Of a DNA stretch of 25,105 nt, positions 15,192 to 23,288 are shown in pieces. Origin of the DNA: Pseudomonadota bacterium. Its GTDB lineage: Bacteria; Pseudomonadota; Gammaproteobacteria; Burkholderiales; JABEVD01. The translations under genes were made by a program, and so were the position numbers. The stretch lies in assembly GCA_021811205.1 (NCBI GenBank), contig JAJZPK010000004.1, positions 1 through 25,105 of the forward strand, given 5' to 3'. The notes beneath the pieces were generated by a model. That model had not been told where the DNA came from, made no database searches, and saw only the letters and a program-made list of their open reading frames with translations. Position 1 is the first letter of the stretch, and every line of letters starts with the position of its first letter.

Positions 15192-16879
15192 GCCGTCCTG
15201 CCGGTCAGATCGACCACCCTGGAAATCTCTTCCAGAGAAGTCATTCCCGCAAGCACTGCACGGATTGCATTTTGCGCAAGCGTCCTGAATCCCTTCATTG
15301 CTGCGAGATGCCTCATTTCCCGCAATGTCCCGCGGCGCACGATCAGATCGTCGAAATCCTCGTCGAGCAGAACGAGTTCCATGATCGCGAATCTTCCAGA
15401 ATATCCCTGGAAATCACAGAACTGGCACCCCGAAGCCCGGTAGATGGATTTTTTTTCGCCGAGCACCCTCTCTTCCTCCGGATCAGGGTCATGCTCAGTC
15501 CTGCAGAACGTGCAAAGCCTCCTTGCCAGTCGTTGTGCGACCATGCCGATGACATTTCCGGCCAGAATCTCTGGATGGATGCCGAGGTCAAACAGCCTCG
15601 GAATGGCGCCTATCGCGGAATTGGTATGCAGCGTCGAATAGACCTGATGCCCCGTCATCGCAGCCCTGAAGGCCATGACTGCAGTGGGTTCATCGCGTAT
15701 TTCCCCGACCAGGATGACGTCGGGGTCCTGGCGAAGCATCGACCTTATGCCGCTTGCAAAATCCAGCTTCGCCATCTCGTTGACTGATGCCTGCCTGATC
15801 ATCGGCATCGGATATTCCACGGGATCCTCGAGCGTCATGATGTTGACCGCCTCGGTATTGATCCGGCTCAGGATCGAATACAGCGTCGTGGTTTTCCCGC
15901 TTCCCGTCGGCCCGGTCACCAGGATGATCCCTTCCGGTTTATCGATCATGAATTTGAGCATCCCGAGCTCTTCTTCGCCCAAACCCAGACCTTCGAGAGG
16001 AACGATTCCCTTCTGCCTGTCGAGTATCCTGAGGACGATATTCTCCCCATGGGTGGTGGGCTCGGCGGAAACCCTGAAATCGATCTGCCTGCCTGAGAGA
16101 AGCAGAGAAAAATGCCCGTCCTGGGGCGCGCGATTCTCGGCAATGTTCATCCCGCTCATCACCTTCAGCCTGACCGCCATGGGAGACCAGTAGGATTTGT
16201 GCAGACTCCGCATCTGGCGCAGAACACCGTCTATCCTGCTGCGTATGCGCAAGAAGCTCCGCTCTGGTTCGAAATGGATGTCGGATGCGCCGCGCTGCAC
16301 GGCATCCGACAGCAGGGCATCGATTAGACGCACGACAGGCTGGCTGAATTCGCTCTCCGCCCCGGACTGAAGAATCGGGTATTCCGCTTCCCCCGGTTCG
16401 ATTTCCTGCAAAATGCCTTCGATCGAGAGTTCGAATCCGTAATACTGGTCGATCGACCGCATGATCTCCGATTCGGATGCGAGCATCAGATGGAGTTCGC
16501 TGTCTTCGCCGAGCAGCGCCCTCACCTGGTCAAGCGCGATGATGTTTTCCGGATTGGCTATCGCCAGCGCCATGCTGTTGCGGCTCTTGTCGAAGGAAAT
16601 GGGCAGGACCTGGTAGCGTCGCGCGACTTCCTGGGGAATCAGCCTGATCGCTGCCGCATCGACCACGATCGAAGAAAGATCCACGGTTTCCTGCCCCATG
16701 CTCTCGGAAATCACGTCGCGTATCGTCCCCTCCGTGAGGAATCCGAGTCCGACCATCAGTTCGCCAAGCCTCTGACGGCGCTTCCCCTGTTCAAGGAGCG
16801 CTATCCTCAGCTGATCCTCGCTGACCACGCCCTTCTCGATCAGCATCCTGCCCAGCAATTTATTGCGTTCATCCGCCAT
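15188..16879 (-). CDS. mshE: Type IV filament assembly ATPase MshE (GspE/PilB family)
   Basis: From the ATG at 16879 the protein has 563 residues; a longer frame to 16936 lies inside the upstream gene. Residues 8-31 and 37-60 are two copies of the 24-residue MshEN pattern that binds cyclic di-GMP in Vibrio MshE. The first has G10, L13, G17, L24, L28 and Q31, and the second has R37, L38, G39 and G46. The ATPase core has Walker A GPTGSGKTT (323-331), an Asp box around LEDPVEY (350-356), Walker B DPDVILVGEIRD (385-396) and a His box HQVYSTLHTN (411-420). Cys456/459 and Cys485/488 form the expected zinc site. It energises filament assembly. The start overlaps the TPR gene by 11 bases. Confidence 0.93.
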   Translation of the reverse strand: MADERNKLLGRMLIEKGVVSEDQLRIALLEQGKRRQRLGELMVGLGFLTEGTIRDVISESMGQETVDLSSIVVDAAAIRLIPQEVARRYQVLPISFDKSRNSMALAIANPENIIALDQVRALLGEDSELHLMLASESEIMRSIDQYYGFELSIEGILQEIEPGEAEYPILQSGAESEFSQPVVRLIDALLSDAVQRGASDIHFEPERSFLRIRSRIDGVLRQMRSLHKSYWSPMAVRLKVMSGMNIAENRAPQDGHFSLLLSGRQIDFRVSAEPTTHGENIVLRILDRQKGIVPLEGLGLGEEELGMLKFMIDKPEGIILVTGPTGSGKTTTLYSILSRINTEAVNIMTLEDPVEYPMPMIRQASVNEMAKLDFASGIRSMLRQDPDVILVGEIRDEPTAVMAFRAAMTGHQVYSTLHTNSAIGAIPRLFDLGIHPEILAGNVIGMVAQRLARRLCTFCRTEHDPDPEEERVLGEKKSIYRASGCQFCDFQGYSGRFAIMELVLLDEDFDDLIVRRGTLREMRHLAAMKGFRTLAQNAIRAVLAGMTSLEEISRVVDLTGRTA

Positions 16880-17783
16880 GCACTGCTTCCAATGCGCCCA
16901 CCCTCTTTTTCGCAGCTTCGATATCGAATCCCGCAAACCCGCTCGAGGAAAGCGCGATCGCCTTCCTGTAAAATCGCAGCGCAGAAGCAGCCTGCCCCAG
17001 GTGGTCGCAACTCACGGCAAGATTGAAGGCGAAATCGGGATTCGACTCGTCGCGGCGATAGGCCTCGAAATAGGCCTGCTTTGCTTCCGCCCAGGCGGAT
17101 TCCGATGCGTAACGATTGCCCAGGCTGAAATAGAGTGCGCCAGAATCGGGTGAACGCTGAAGCGCAATCTTCAGCCTGCTTTCCCCGTCAGAAACGTTCC
17201 CCAGATCGACGAGACTTGCGGTGGCCAAAGGATCATCAGGGTCGATTTCCAGCACTTTCTCGTAATAACGTTCGGCGAGATCCGCCCGCCCTCTTTTCAT
17301 GGCCACTGCCGCAAGCCCGAACAAGGCATCCCTGCTTCGAGGATCCTGTGCAAGGAGACGCGCATAGTCCCTCTGCGCACCGGCAAGATCATGGGCCATC
17401 ATCGCCCTGTACCCTTTTTCCGAAATCGGATTGATTGCGGTTTTTGCCTGATGTTTTTCGATTTTCAGAGTATTGAGTTCCTGATGCGGCTTTTCCTGAG
17501 ATGGTTCCTGCCGTTTGGTTTCGCTGACTTCAGGCTTTTTCGGCTCAGTCTCCGGCACAGGCGCTGGAGCGGACTTGGGCCGGACTTCCGTTTTGAGCTG
17601 ATCCGGAGCAATCGCGACAGGATGCACTGCTGCAGGTTTGGAGACCGGCCTATCATGCAGATAATAGTAGGCACCGCCCAGGGCAAGAGAGATGGCGGCA
17701 GCCGCCCACAGCCAGAATTGCCTGGACCGGACAAGCTTTAGCCATGCATCATTATCCTGCATGGCGTCCCTCATGCTCGCCAT
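16869..17783 (-). CDS. MshN-like membrane-anchored TPR protein
   Basis: The 304-residue protein has a cytoplasmic tail and one membrane segment (about 22-42, QFWLWAAAAISLALGGAYYYL). A Pro/Glu/Lys-rich linker runs from 45 to 115, and about five tetratricopeptide repeats occupy 120-300 (GYRAMMAHDLAGAQRDYARL, DALFGLAAVAMKRGRADLAE, GALYFSLGNRYASESAWAEA, PDFAFNLAVSCDHLGQAASA). The architecture and place between the secretin and mshE match MshN of MSHA loci. There is no AAA ATPase MshM gene between them, which classic MSHA clusters have. The periplasmic TPR may assist secretin or alignment-complex assembly. The ATG directly follows the mshL stop (TGAATG). Confidence 0.82.
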   Translation of the reverse strand: MASMRDAMQDNDAWLKLVRSRQFWLWAAAAISLALGGAYYYLHDRPVSKPAAVHPVAIAPDQLKTEVRPKSAPAPVPETEPKKPEVSETKRQEPSQEKPHQELNTLKIEKHQAKTAINPISEKGYRAMMAHDLAGAQRDYARLLAQDPRSRDALFGLAAVAMKRGRADLAERYYEKVLEIDPDDPLATASLVDLGNVSDGESRLKIALQRSPDSGALYFSLGNRYASESAWAEAKQAYFEAYRRDESNPDFAFNLAVSCDHLGQAASALRFYRKAIALSSSGFAGFDIEAAKKRVGALEAVHGG

Positions 17784-19547
17784 TCAATTGCCTCCGGTAT
17801 CGAAAAAATCCCTGTCAGGAAGAAGCCTTCTGAAGCCTGCGAAATCCCCGCCCAGGCCGGCATCCCTGACGACGACAGGCCTCAGGAAAATGACCAGTTC
17901 GGACTTGTTCGTGGTGTCGTTCTTGTGGGTGAAGAATCCGCCGATGCCGCGCAATCCCGACAATCCTGGCACGGCATCGTCCAGATTGTTGACTGAATCC
18001 TGCATGAGCCCACCCATGACGGCAATCTGTCCGCTTTGCACCCTGATTACCGATTCCATTTCCCGAGTCTGGATTTCGGGAATCAGGTTCTTGACTGTCG
18101 CCGGAAGAGAAGGATTCGGATCGGGCACATAATCGAGAATTCTCGAAATGGTCGGCCTCAAATTGATGATCACCGAATCGTTGCCGCTTATTTCGGGCGT
18201 CACGTTCATCACGAATCCGACCGGAACGGAATTGACCGTTGTGGTGTACGTCGTAAGGGTAGTGGTCTGGTTCTGACTGGTATTGGCCTGGATCGTGAAA
18301 TAAATCCTGTTGTCGACCACCTTGAGCAGGGCAGTCTGGTTGTTGAGGACGTTGAGCTGGGGACTTGAGAGTACCTTCACCTTGCCGAAGGATTCAAGCA
18401 GAGAGATCGTCGCGGACAGATTTCCGAATTTCGATGAAGGATTCGTGTAGCTCAGCACGAAAAGGCTCTGATTGACTGCCGATGGAATTCCTCCAACAGG
18501 CGACTGGACAATGCTCCATCCCTTGCCGCCATTTGCAAGCCCTGCCCAGTCGATTCCCTGCTGGTACTTGTCGCTCAGCTGGACTTCGACGACGGTCGCT
18601 TCGATCAGCACCTGCCTTTTCGCGCTTTGCATGACCCTGTCCAGAAAAGCCTGGATTTTCTTGTGCTGGCGCGACGTTGCGCGGATGCTGATGATGCCTG
18701 TTTCAGGATTTGCTATGACGGACGAGGCTTCTCTGAAGGTCGTGCGCTTGATGACGGTGGTACCGGTATTTTGCAAGGTCGCAGGCGCAGGGCTTCCTGC
18801 GATCGAATCCTTCGCCCCTTTCCTGGAAGATTTGCTCCTGGGAGAACCCCCACCAGTCGTGGTCTGTATGCCGGCCTCCTGGACCACCGTCTCGGAGGAT
18901 CCTTCCGGCAAGATCTTGTCCGTCTCGTGCAACAGATCCTTGATGTTCTGGATCAATGTCTCCCAGAACCTGTTCTTGGCAACATTCGTCACTGAAGTGG
19001 TCGAATTGTTGACGCCTGCGGAAACAGTTCCCGAGCCTCCCACAGCAACTCCCGTACCAGGCGTTGCGACCTGGGTGATGATCGCAACCGAACCGTTCGT
19101 GTCGCGCGACATGTCCAGGTAATCGACCTTGTAGTTGATGAGATAGGGCGTATCGGGCATGACCGTAATGTCCGATCCGTTCATCTCGTAGCGCATGTCG
19201 ATCTGTTCCGAGATCCGGCTCAGGATTTGCTGCAGGGTCTGATCAATGGCATTGATGGTCACCGTGCCGGTAATGCCGGAATGGATATCGATGTTGACGC
19301 CTGCATCGCGTGCAAGCGCATAAAGCAGTTCCTGGGCAGGCACATTGAAGACTGAGACGCTGTAGACGGCAAGTTTTGCAGCAGGCCTGGGAGGAAGAGG
19401 CGCGATGCTCGAGCGGACGGGCTGAGGAATGCTGCCTTGCGGCGCGGTTCCCGCCTTCAGATGGTGCTGCGATGGAGAAATGGGCTGAGTCCCGCATCCG
19501 GAAAACAGAATGGCAAGAAGGATGGCGATAGTATTTCTGACGTACAT
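17784..19547 (-). CDS. mshL: Outer-membrane secretin MshL
   Basis: The 587-residue secretin forms the outer-membrane pore for the filament. It starts with a lipoprotein signal whose lipobox is LFSGC with Cys18. An STN/N0-like domain is at about 62-130 (VFNVPAQELLYALARDAGVN). A Ser/Gly-rich insertion is at roughly 150-250, and the N1-type domain contains GIISIRATSRQHKKIQAFLD. The C-terminal secretin domain begins near VLIEATVVEVQLSD and includes VLSSPQLNVLNNQTALLKV, the VPVGFVMNVTPEISGND signature and AVMGGLMQDSVN. Ending GLRGIGGFFTHKND and ELVIFLRPVV is standard. It is 20 bases after the ABC ATPase gene, with a weak ribosome binding site. Confidence 0.95.
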   Translation of the reverse strand: MYVRNTIAILLAILFSGCGTQPISPSQHHLKAGTAPQGSIPQPVRSSIAPLPPRPAAKLAVYSVSVFNVPAQELLYALARDAGVNIDIHSGITGTVTINAIDQTLQQILSRISEQIDMRYEMNGSDITVMPDTPYLINYKVDYLDMSRDTNGSVAIITQVATPGTGVAVGGSGTVSAGVNNSTTSVTNVAKNRFWETLIQNIKDLLHETDKILPEGSSETVVQEAGIQTTTGGGSPRSKSSRKGAKDSIAGSPAPATLQNTGTTVIKRTTFREASSVIANPETGIISIRATSRQHKKIQAFLDRVMQSAKRQVLIEATVVEVQLSDKYQQGIDWAGLANGGKGWSIVQSPVGGIPSAVNQSLFVLSYTNPSSKFGNLSATISLLESFGKVKVLSSPQLNVLNNQTALLKVVDNRIYFTIQANTSQNQTTTLTTYTTTVNSVPVGFVMNVTPEISGNDSVIINLRPTISRILDYVPDPNPSLPATVKNLIPEIQTREMESVIRVQSGQIAVMGGLMQDSVNNLDDAVPGLSGLRGIGGFFTHKNDTTNKSELVIFLRPVVVRDAGLGGDFAGFRRLLPDRDFFDTGGN

Positions 19548-19567
19548 TTCATCTGATCGATAGTTTT

Positions 19568-20281
19568 CTACACATTAGCACCCGAGTCGGAATTTGCAAC
19601 GCAAGTGCATTCGAGAAAGGCGCGCTCGATGTCATTGCACCCGGAAAGGAAAGCCATGCGCCCTTCGTGAAGAATCGCCACCCTGTCGCAGATTTCACCC
19701 ATCGTAAAAAGATCATGGGAAGTGAATAGCAGCGTTCCGCCCTTCTCCCTCAATCCCAGAAACAACTCCTTCACGCGGGCTCTTGCCATCGGATCCAGAC
19801 CGCTCATCGGTTCGTCGAGCACAAAAAGATCCTTGCCGCTCAGAAAGCAGGCGGCAAGCCCGAGTTTTTGCGCCATGCCTTTCGAATAGCGTCCAACGGA
19901 AAGGCCAAGCGCATGATCGAGGCCCAATTCGGAAAGCATGGCGGCAGTTTGTCGTTCGTCCGGGTTCGCAGCATAGAGCCTCATGGCGAGCCGCAGGAAA
20001 TCGCCACCATTGAGATGCGCCGGCGGATTGAATTTTTCCGGCAGGTAGGCAAGCGCTGCGCGAGACAGGGTATCCAAATGCGAAACGCCATGGATTTCGA
20101 TGCGTCCAGAATCCGTGCCGCAAAGTCCGAGCAGGCTTTTGATGAGCGTCGTCTTCCCCGCCCCGTTGATCCCGGCAAGCCCGACGATGGTTCCCCTTGC
20201 CACTTCGAAGCTGACATCGTCCAGAACGGACGATTTTCCGTAATGTTTCGTTACATTCTCGAATTTGAGCGCGCTAGCCAT
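19568..20281 (-). CDS. ABC transporter ATP-binding protein heading the filament operon
   Basis: From the ATG at 20281, preceded by CGGGGA, the protein has 237 residues. It has Walker A GINGAGKTT (37-45), a variant signature YSKGM (132-136), Walker B LFVLDEP (152-158) and the switch His in TSHDL (H189). This fits the CcmA/NosF group of ABC-2 exporter ATPases. The C-terminus carries a Cys pair (ECTC). A longer start at 20311 is possible but lacks a ribosome binding site. The adjacent mshL is not a permease. The only permease without an ATPase nearby is at 9093-9848 in the same operon, so I infer a split transporter. A copper (NosFY) role is not supported by any neighbour. Confidence 0.88.
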   Translation of the reverse strand: MASALKFENVTKHYGKSSVLDDVSFEVARGTIVGLAGINGAGKTTLIKSLLGLCGTDSGRIEIHGVSHLDTLSRAALAYLPEKFNPPAHLNGGDFLRLAMRLYAANPDERQTAAMLSELGLDHALGLSVGRYSKGMAQKLGLAACFLSGKDLFVLDEPMSGLDPMARARVKELFLGLREKGGTLLFTSHDLFTMGEICDRVAILHEGRMAFLSGCNDIERAFLECTCVANSDSGANV

Positions 20282-20328
20282 GTTTCCCCGCGATATGACT
20301 GTCCTTGTCATGTAAGGTGGTTTAAAAT
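20282..20328. promoter_or_regulatory. 47-base divergent start region between filament and mla operons
   Basis: This short gap must hold or border the 5' control sequences of both large operons. On the plus strand AAGGTGG at 20314-20320 is a good ribosome binding site for the mlaF GTG at 20329. On the minus strand the CGGGGA motif just before 20281 serves the ABC ATPase. I could not identify a convincing -35/-10 pair on either strand. The promoters may therefore reach into the coding ends, or one of the starts may be slightly misplaced. Confidence 0.45.
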
Positions 20329-21171
20329 GTGCGACTTTGCAACCCGAAAAAATCCACCGTGCAGCCTGAACATTTCCTGGAAATCAGGGATTTGAATTTC
20401 GCTTACGACGAGCGTCCCATCCTCAGGGGGATCAATATGGATATCCCCAAAGGGAAGGTCGTCGCGATCATGGGCGGAAGCGGCTGCGGCAAGACCACGC
20501 TTCTGAAACTGATCGGCGGGCAAATCAGGCCGACAGGCGGCCACGTGAAATTCGACGGCAAGATCGTGCACGAACTCGGCAGGCGAGATCTTTACGAAAC
20601 CAGGCGCAAGATGGGCATGCTTTTCCAGTTCGGCGCACTCTTCACCGATCTGTCAGTCTACGACAATGTCGCATTCCAGATGCGCGAGCATACGGATCTG
20701 CCGGAATCCATGATCCGTGACCTCGTCCTGATGAAGCTCGATGCGGTCGGCCTCAGGGGCGCTCGAAACCTGATGCCGAATGCGCTCTCTGGCGGAATGG
20801 CCAGGCGCGTCGCGCTCGCCAGGACGATTGCGCTCGACCCGATGCTCATCATGTACGACGAGCCCTTTACCGGCCTCGACCCGATCTCGCTCGGCGTCAT
20901 CGGCAATCTGATCAGGAAGCTGAACGATGCGCTCGGCGCGAGCTCCATCGTGGTGACCCACGACGTCCAGGAATCATTGCAGATCGTCGATTACGTCTAT
21001 TTCGTCTCGGAAGGCGTGATCGTCGCGCATGGCACACCAGATGAAATCCGTTCTTCCGATAAGCCTTTCGTTCACCAGTTCATCCACGGCGAAATCGACG
21101 GGCCTGTGCCTTTCCATTATCCAGCACCGCCCTATCTCGAAGACCTGAATCTGGAGGCCTCCCGTGCTTGA
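20329..21171 (+). CDS. mlaF: Phospholipid ABC transporter ATPase MlaF
   Basis: MlaF is the cytoplasmic ATPase of the MlaFEDB complex, which moves phospholipids between inner membrane and the periplasmic carrier MlaC to keep outer-membrane lipid asymmetry. The 280 residues have Walker A GGSGCGKTT (49-57), Q-loop Q100 in MLFQFGALF, signature LSGGM (153-157), Walker B LIMYDEP (173-179) and THDVQE for the H-loop. The C-terminal DGPVPFHYP is typical of MlaF and lies in the region that contacts MlaB. I use the GTG at 20329 because of the AAGGTGG eight bases upstream. Another GTG at 20359 is possible. The gene ends eight bases into mlaE. Confidence 0.95.
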   Translation: MRLCNPKKSTVQPEHFLEIRDLNFAYDERPILRGINMDIPKGKVVAIMGGSGCGKTTLLKLIGGQIRPTGGHVKFDGKIVHELGRRDLYETRRKMGMLFQFGALFTDLSVYDNVAFQMREHTDLPESMIRDLVLMKLDAVGLRGARNLMPNALSGGMARRVALARTIALDPMLIMYDEPFTGLDPISLGVIGNLIRKLNDALGASSIVVTHDVQESLQIVDYVYFVSEGVIVAHGTPDEIRSSDKPFVHQFIHGEIDGPVPFHYPAPPYLEDLNLEASRA

Positions 21172-21946
21172 TCTCATAAGACGACTGGGACACAAGACGG
21201 TCAATGCCGTCTGGCGCCTGGGTTATGCCGGAAAATTCTTCTTCCTGACCCTGATCAGCTCCGGAGCAAGCTTCCGCCGCATCCATCTCATCGTCCGCGA
21301 AATCTATTACACCGGGGTCCGCTCGCTCATCATCATCGTTGTCTCGGGCCTCTTCGTCGGCATGGTACTCGGACTGCAAGGATACGAAACATTGCAGCGC
21401 TACGGATCCTCATCGGCCCTCGGCGTGATGGTGGCGCTCGCCCTGGTGCGCGAACTCGGCCCCGTCGTTTCCGCGCTTCTTTTCGCAAGCCGCGCAGGCT
21501 CTGCAATCACGGCCGAGATCGGCCTGATGAAGGCGACAGAGCAGCTCTCCGCGATGGAGATGATGGCAGTCGACCCGATTTCCCGCGTGGTGGCGCCTCG
21601 CTTCTGGTCAGGCGTGTTTTCGCTCCCGCTTCTGACCGCGATATTCAACGCGATGGGCATTTTCGGCGGCTACCTGATCGGCGTGGTGCTGATCGGCGTG
21701 GACGAAGGATCCTTCTGGTCCCAAATGCAGGCCGGCGTGGATTTCAGGGACGACATCATGAACGGGGTGATCAAGAGTCTCGTCTTCGGCATTGCCGTGA
21801 CCCTGATTGCCGTATTCGAAGGCTATGATGCACCGCCCACTGCGGAAGGCGTCTCCGGCGCGACAACGCGCACAGTCGTCACTTCTTCATTGGTCATACT
21901 GGTTCTGGATTTCGTATTGACCTCATTCATGTTTCGGGGAGTTTGA
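21164..21946 (+). CDS. mlaE: Phospholipid ABC transporter permease MlaE
   Basis: This 260-residue permease has five to six membrane helices and the conserved MlaE stretches GLFVGMVLGLQGYETLQRYG, ALVRELGPVVSALLFASRAG and AEIGLMKATEQLSAMEMMAV. The C-terminal GVSGATTRTVVTSSLVILV also matches the E. coli protein. A GTG start at 21164 is supported by GGAGG at 21153-21157 and overlaps the end of mlaF by eight bases. Two MlaE subunits form the membrane core that holds lipid together with the MlaD hexamer. Confidence 0.96.
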   Translation: MLDLIRRLGHKTVNAVWRLGYAGKFFFLTLISSGASFRRIHLIVREIYYTGVRSLIIIVVSGLFVGMVLGLQGYETLQRYGSSSALGVMVALALVRELGPVVSALLFASRAGSAITAEIGLMKATEQLSAMEMMAVDPISRVVAPRFWSGVFSLPLLTAIFNAMGIFGGYLIGVVLIGVDEGSFWSQMQAGVDFRDDIMNGVIKSLVFGIAVTLIAVFEGYDAPPTAEGVSGATTRTVVTSSLVILVLDFVLTSFMFRGV

Positions 21947-21950
21947 TTCA

Positions 21951-22415
21951 ATGGAACGCACAACACTGGATTTATGGGTCGGCCTGTTCATCGCGGCCGG
22001 CATCGGTGCGATGCTGGTGCTTGCGCTGAAGGTAGGAAACTTCAGCCTGAACGGCTCGGACACCTACAAGGTCTACGCCTATTTCGACAACATCGGCGGC
22101 CTGAAGACGCGCGCCCCGATCAAGAGCGCAGGCGTCGTGGTCGGCAGGGTCGGCGCGATCTCTTTCGACACCAACAAATACAAGGCCAAGGTCACGCTCA
22201 ACATTGACAAGCGCTATCAGTTCTCCAAGGACACGACTGCCTCGATCCTGACTTCGGGCCTTTTGGGCGAACAGTACATCGGCCTGGATACGGGAGCTGA
22301 CGACGAGATGCTGAAAGCGGGAGATACCATCACCCTCACCCAGTCGGCCATCGTGCTCGAGAAGCTGATCGGGCAGTTCATTTTCAACAAGGCAGGCTCG
22401 GGAAACCACAAGTAG
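21951..22415 (+). CDS. mlaD: Mla substrate-binding MCE protein MlaD
   Basis: This 154-residue protein has one N-terminal membrane helix (about 8-26, LWVGLFIAAGIGAMLVLAL) and an MCE domain (about 38-116). The signature VYAYFDNIGGLKTRAPIKSA is followed by GVVVGRVGAI and the pore-loop region TSGLLGEQYI. MlaD forms a periplasmic hexameric ring on MlaE through which lipids pass to or from MlaC. It is somewhat shorter than the E. coli protein (183 residues) because the C-terminal tail is brief. The gene begins four bases after the mlaE stop. Confidence 0.95.
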   Translation: MERTTLDLWVGLFIAAGIGAMLVLALKVGNFSLNGSDTYKVYAYFDNIGGLKTRAPIKSAGVVVGRVGAISFDTNKYKAKVTLNIDKRYQFSKDTTASILTSGLLGEQYIGLDTGADDEMLKAGDTITLTQSAIVLEKLIGQFIFNKAGSGNHK

Positions 22416-22425
22416 GAAGGAAAAC

Positions 22426-23022
22426 ATGAAAAAGCTTTTGACATTGCTGCTCCTCGTTCCGATGATTGCGCATGCGGAAATGGCACCTGATGCGCTGATC
22501 AAGGACCTGGCCCAGGAAGTGACCACCATCATCAAGCAGGAAAAATCCAAGCATTCTGACAAGAAAGCGCTGGCCGAAGCGGTGGACGCCAAGATCATGC
22601 CCCATTTCGACTTCATCAGAATGACGAGGCTTGCTGTCGGCCGTCCATGGCGCGATGCAACGCCCGTCCAGCAGCAAAGTCTGACCCAGGAATTCCATAC
22701 CCTGCTGATGAACACCTACTCCAGTGCGCTCGAATCCTACCGGAATGAACCCATCGAGGTGCAACCCTTGTTGGCCGCACCCGATGCGAAGCAGGTCATG
22801 GTGCACAGCCGCATCATCCAGAACGGCAAGGCCCCGATTTCCATCGACTACAGAATGGAAAAAACAGCCAAGGGATGGATGATCTTCGACGTCGCAGTGG
22901 AAGGCGTCAGCCTCGTCACGAATTATCGCAGCACCTTCCAGACCGAGATCAGCAATTCTGGCATAGACGGCCTCATCAAGCTGCTCGCTGACAAGAACAA
23001 GACCCTCGAAGCGAAAAAATGA
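22426..23022 (+). CDS. mlaC: Periplasmic phospholipid carrier MlaC
   Basis: MlaC shuttles phospholipid across the periplasm between MlaFEDB and the outer-membrane MlaA. The 198-residue precursor has a Sec signal peptide (KKLLTLLLLVPMIAHA, cleavage before E18 or so). The mature domain has the family blocks KIMPHFDFIRMTRLAVGRPWRDA, QEFHTLLMNTYSSAL and DYRMEKTAKGWMIFDVAVEG. The VEGVSLVTNYRSTF segment near the end is characteristic. The ribosome binding site AGGAAGG precedes the ATG. Its stop overlaps the mlaB start by four bases. Confidence 0.95.
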   Translation: MKKLLTLLLLVPMIAHAEMAPDALIKDLAQEVTTIIKQEKSKHSDKKALAEAVDAKIMPHFDFIRMTRLAVGRPWRDATPVQQQSLTQEFHTLLMNTYSSALESYRNEPIEVQPLLAAPDAKQVMVHSRIIQNGKAPISIDYRMEKTAKGWMIFDVAVEGVSLVTNYRSTFQTEISNSGIDGLIKLLADKNKTLEAKK

Positions 23023-23288
23023 TCACCCGGGAAGGCAGCCGACTGCACGTGGAGGGCTCGGTCACGGTCGACAACGTGAAGGGCATCCTCGCGCAGGGCC
23101 TCGCCGAAATTGTTTCAGGTGCCGTTGAAGTCGATCTTTCACGCCTCGATCAGTCGGATTCGTCCACGATCGGCATGATGCTCGAATGGAAGCGCAAGAA
23201 ACCTGATCTCGTCTTTAGCGGGGTCAAGCCCGATCTTGCGAGCCTGGCTAGACTGTACGGCCTGAGCGGCCTGTTCCCGGGAACATGA
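23019..23288 (+). CDS. mlaB: STAS-domain protein MlaB
   Basis: MlaB is a small cytoplasmic STAS protein that binds MlaF and is required for stability and activity of the Mla transporter. The 89 residues show the single STAS fold: beta strands EGSRLHVEGSVTV and AVEVDLSRLDQSDSSTIGMM, then a helix and KPDLASLARLYGLSGLFPG. Ser/Thr residues in DSSTIG occupy the position of the functionally important Thr in E. coli MlaB. It overlaps both mlaC and the next ABC gene by ATGA. Confidence 0.92.
   Translation: MITREGSRLHVEGSVTVDNVKGILAQGLAEIVSGAVEVDLSRLDQSDSSTIGMMLEWKRKKPDLVFSGVKPDLASLARLYGLSGLFPGT

Noticed and set aside
14169..15443. Long plus-strand open frame of 424 codons opposite mshG and mshE
   Set aside because: It lies antisense to two well-supported genes, spans their junction, has a His/Arg/Asp-rich composition typical of antisense reading and shows no domain.
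9093..20281. NosF/NosY-type copper maturation role for the ABC pair
   Set aside because: The sequences resemble that broad exporter group, but no nos, copper or cytochrome genes are nearby; the genes are embedded among pilus genes.
6995..20281. Classical type II secretion system
   Set aside because: There is no GspC/GspD-type set with GspG-K order; secretin, TPR protein, ATPase and platform order match MSHA loci better.
4977..20328. Recent genomic island with attachment repeats
   Set aside because: I found no integrase, transposase, tRNA or direct repeat at either edge, and composition appears similar to flanking genes.
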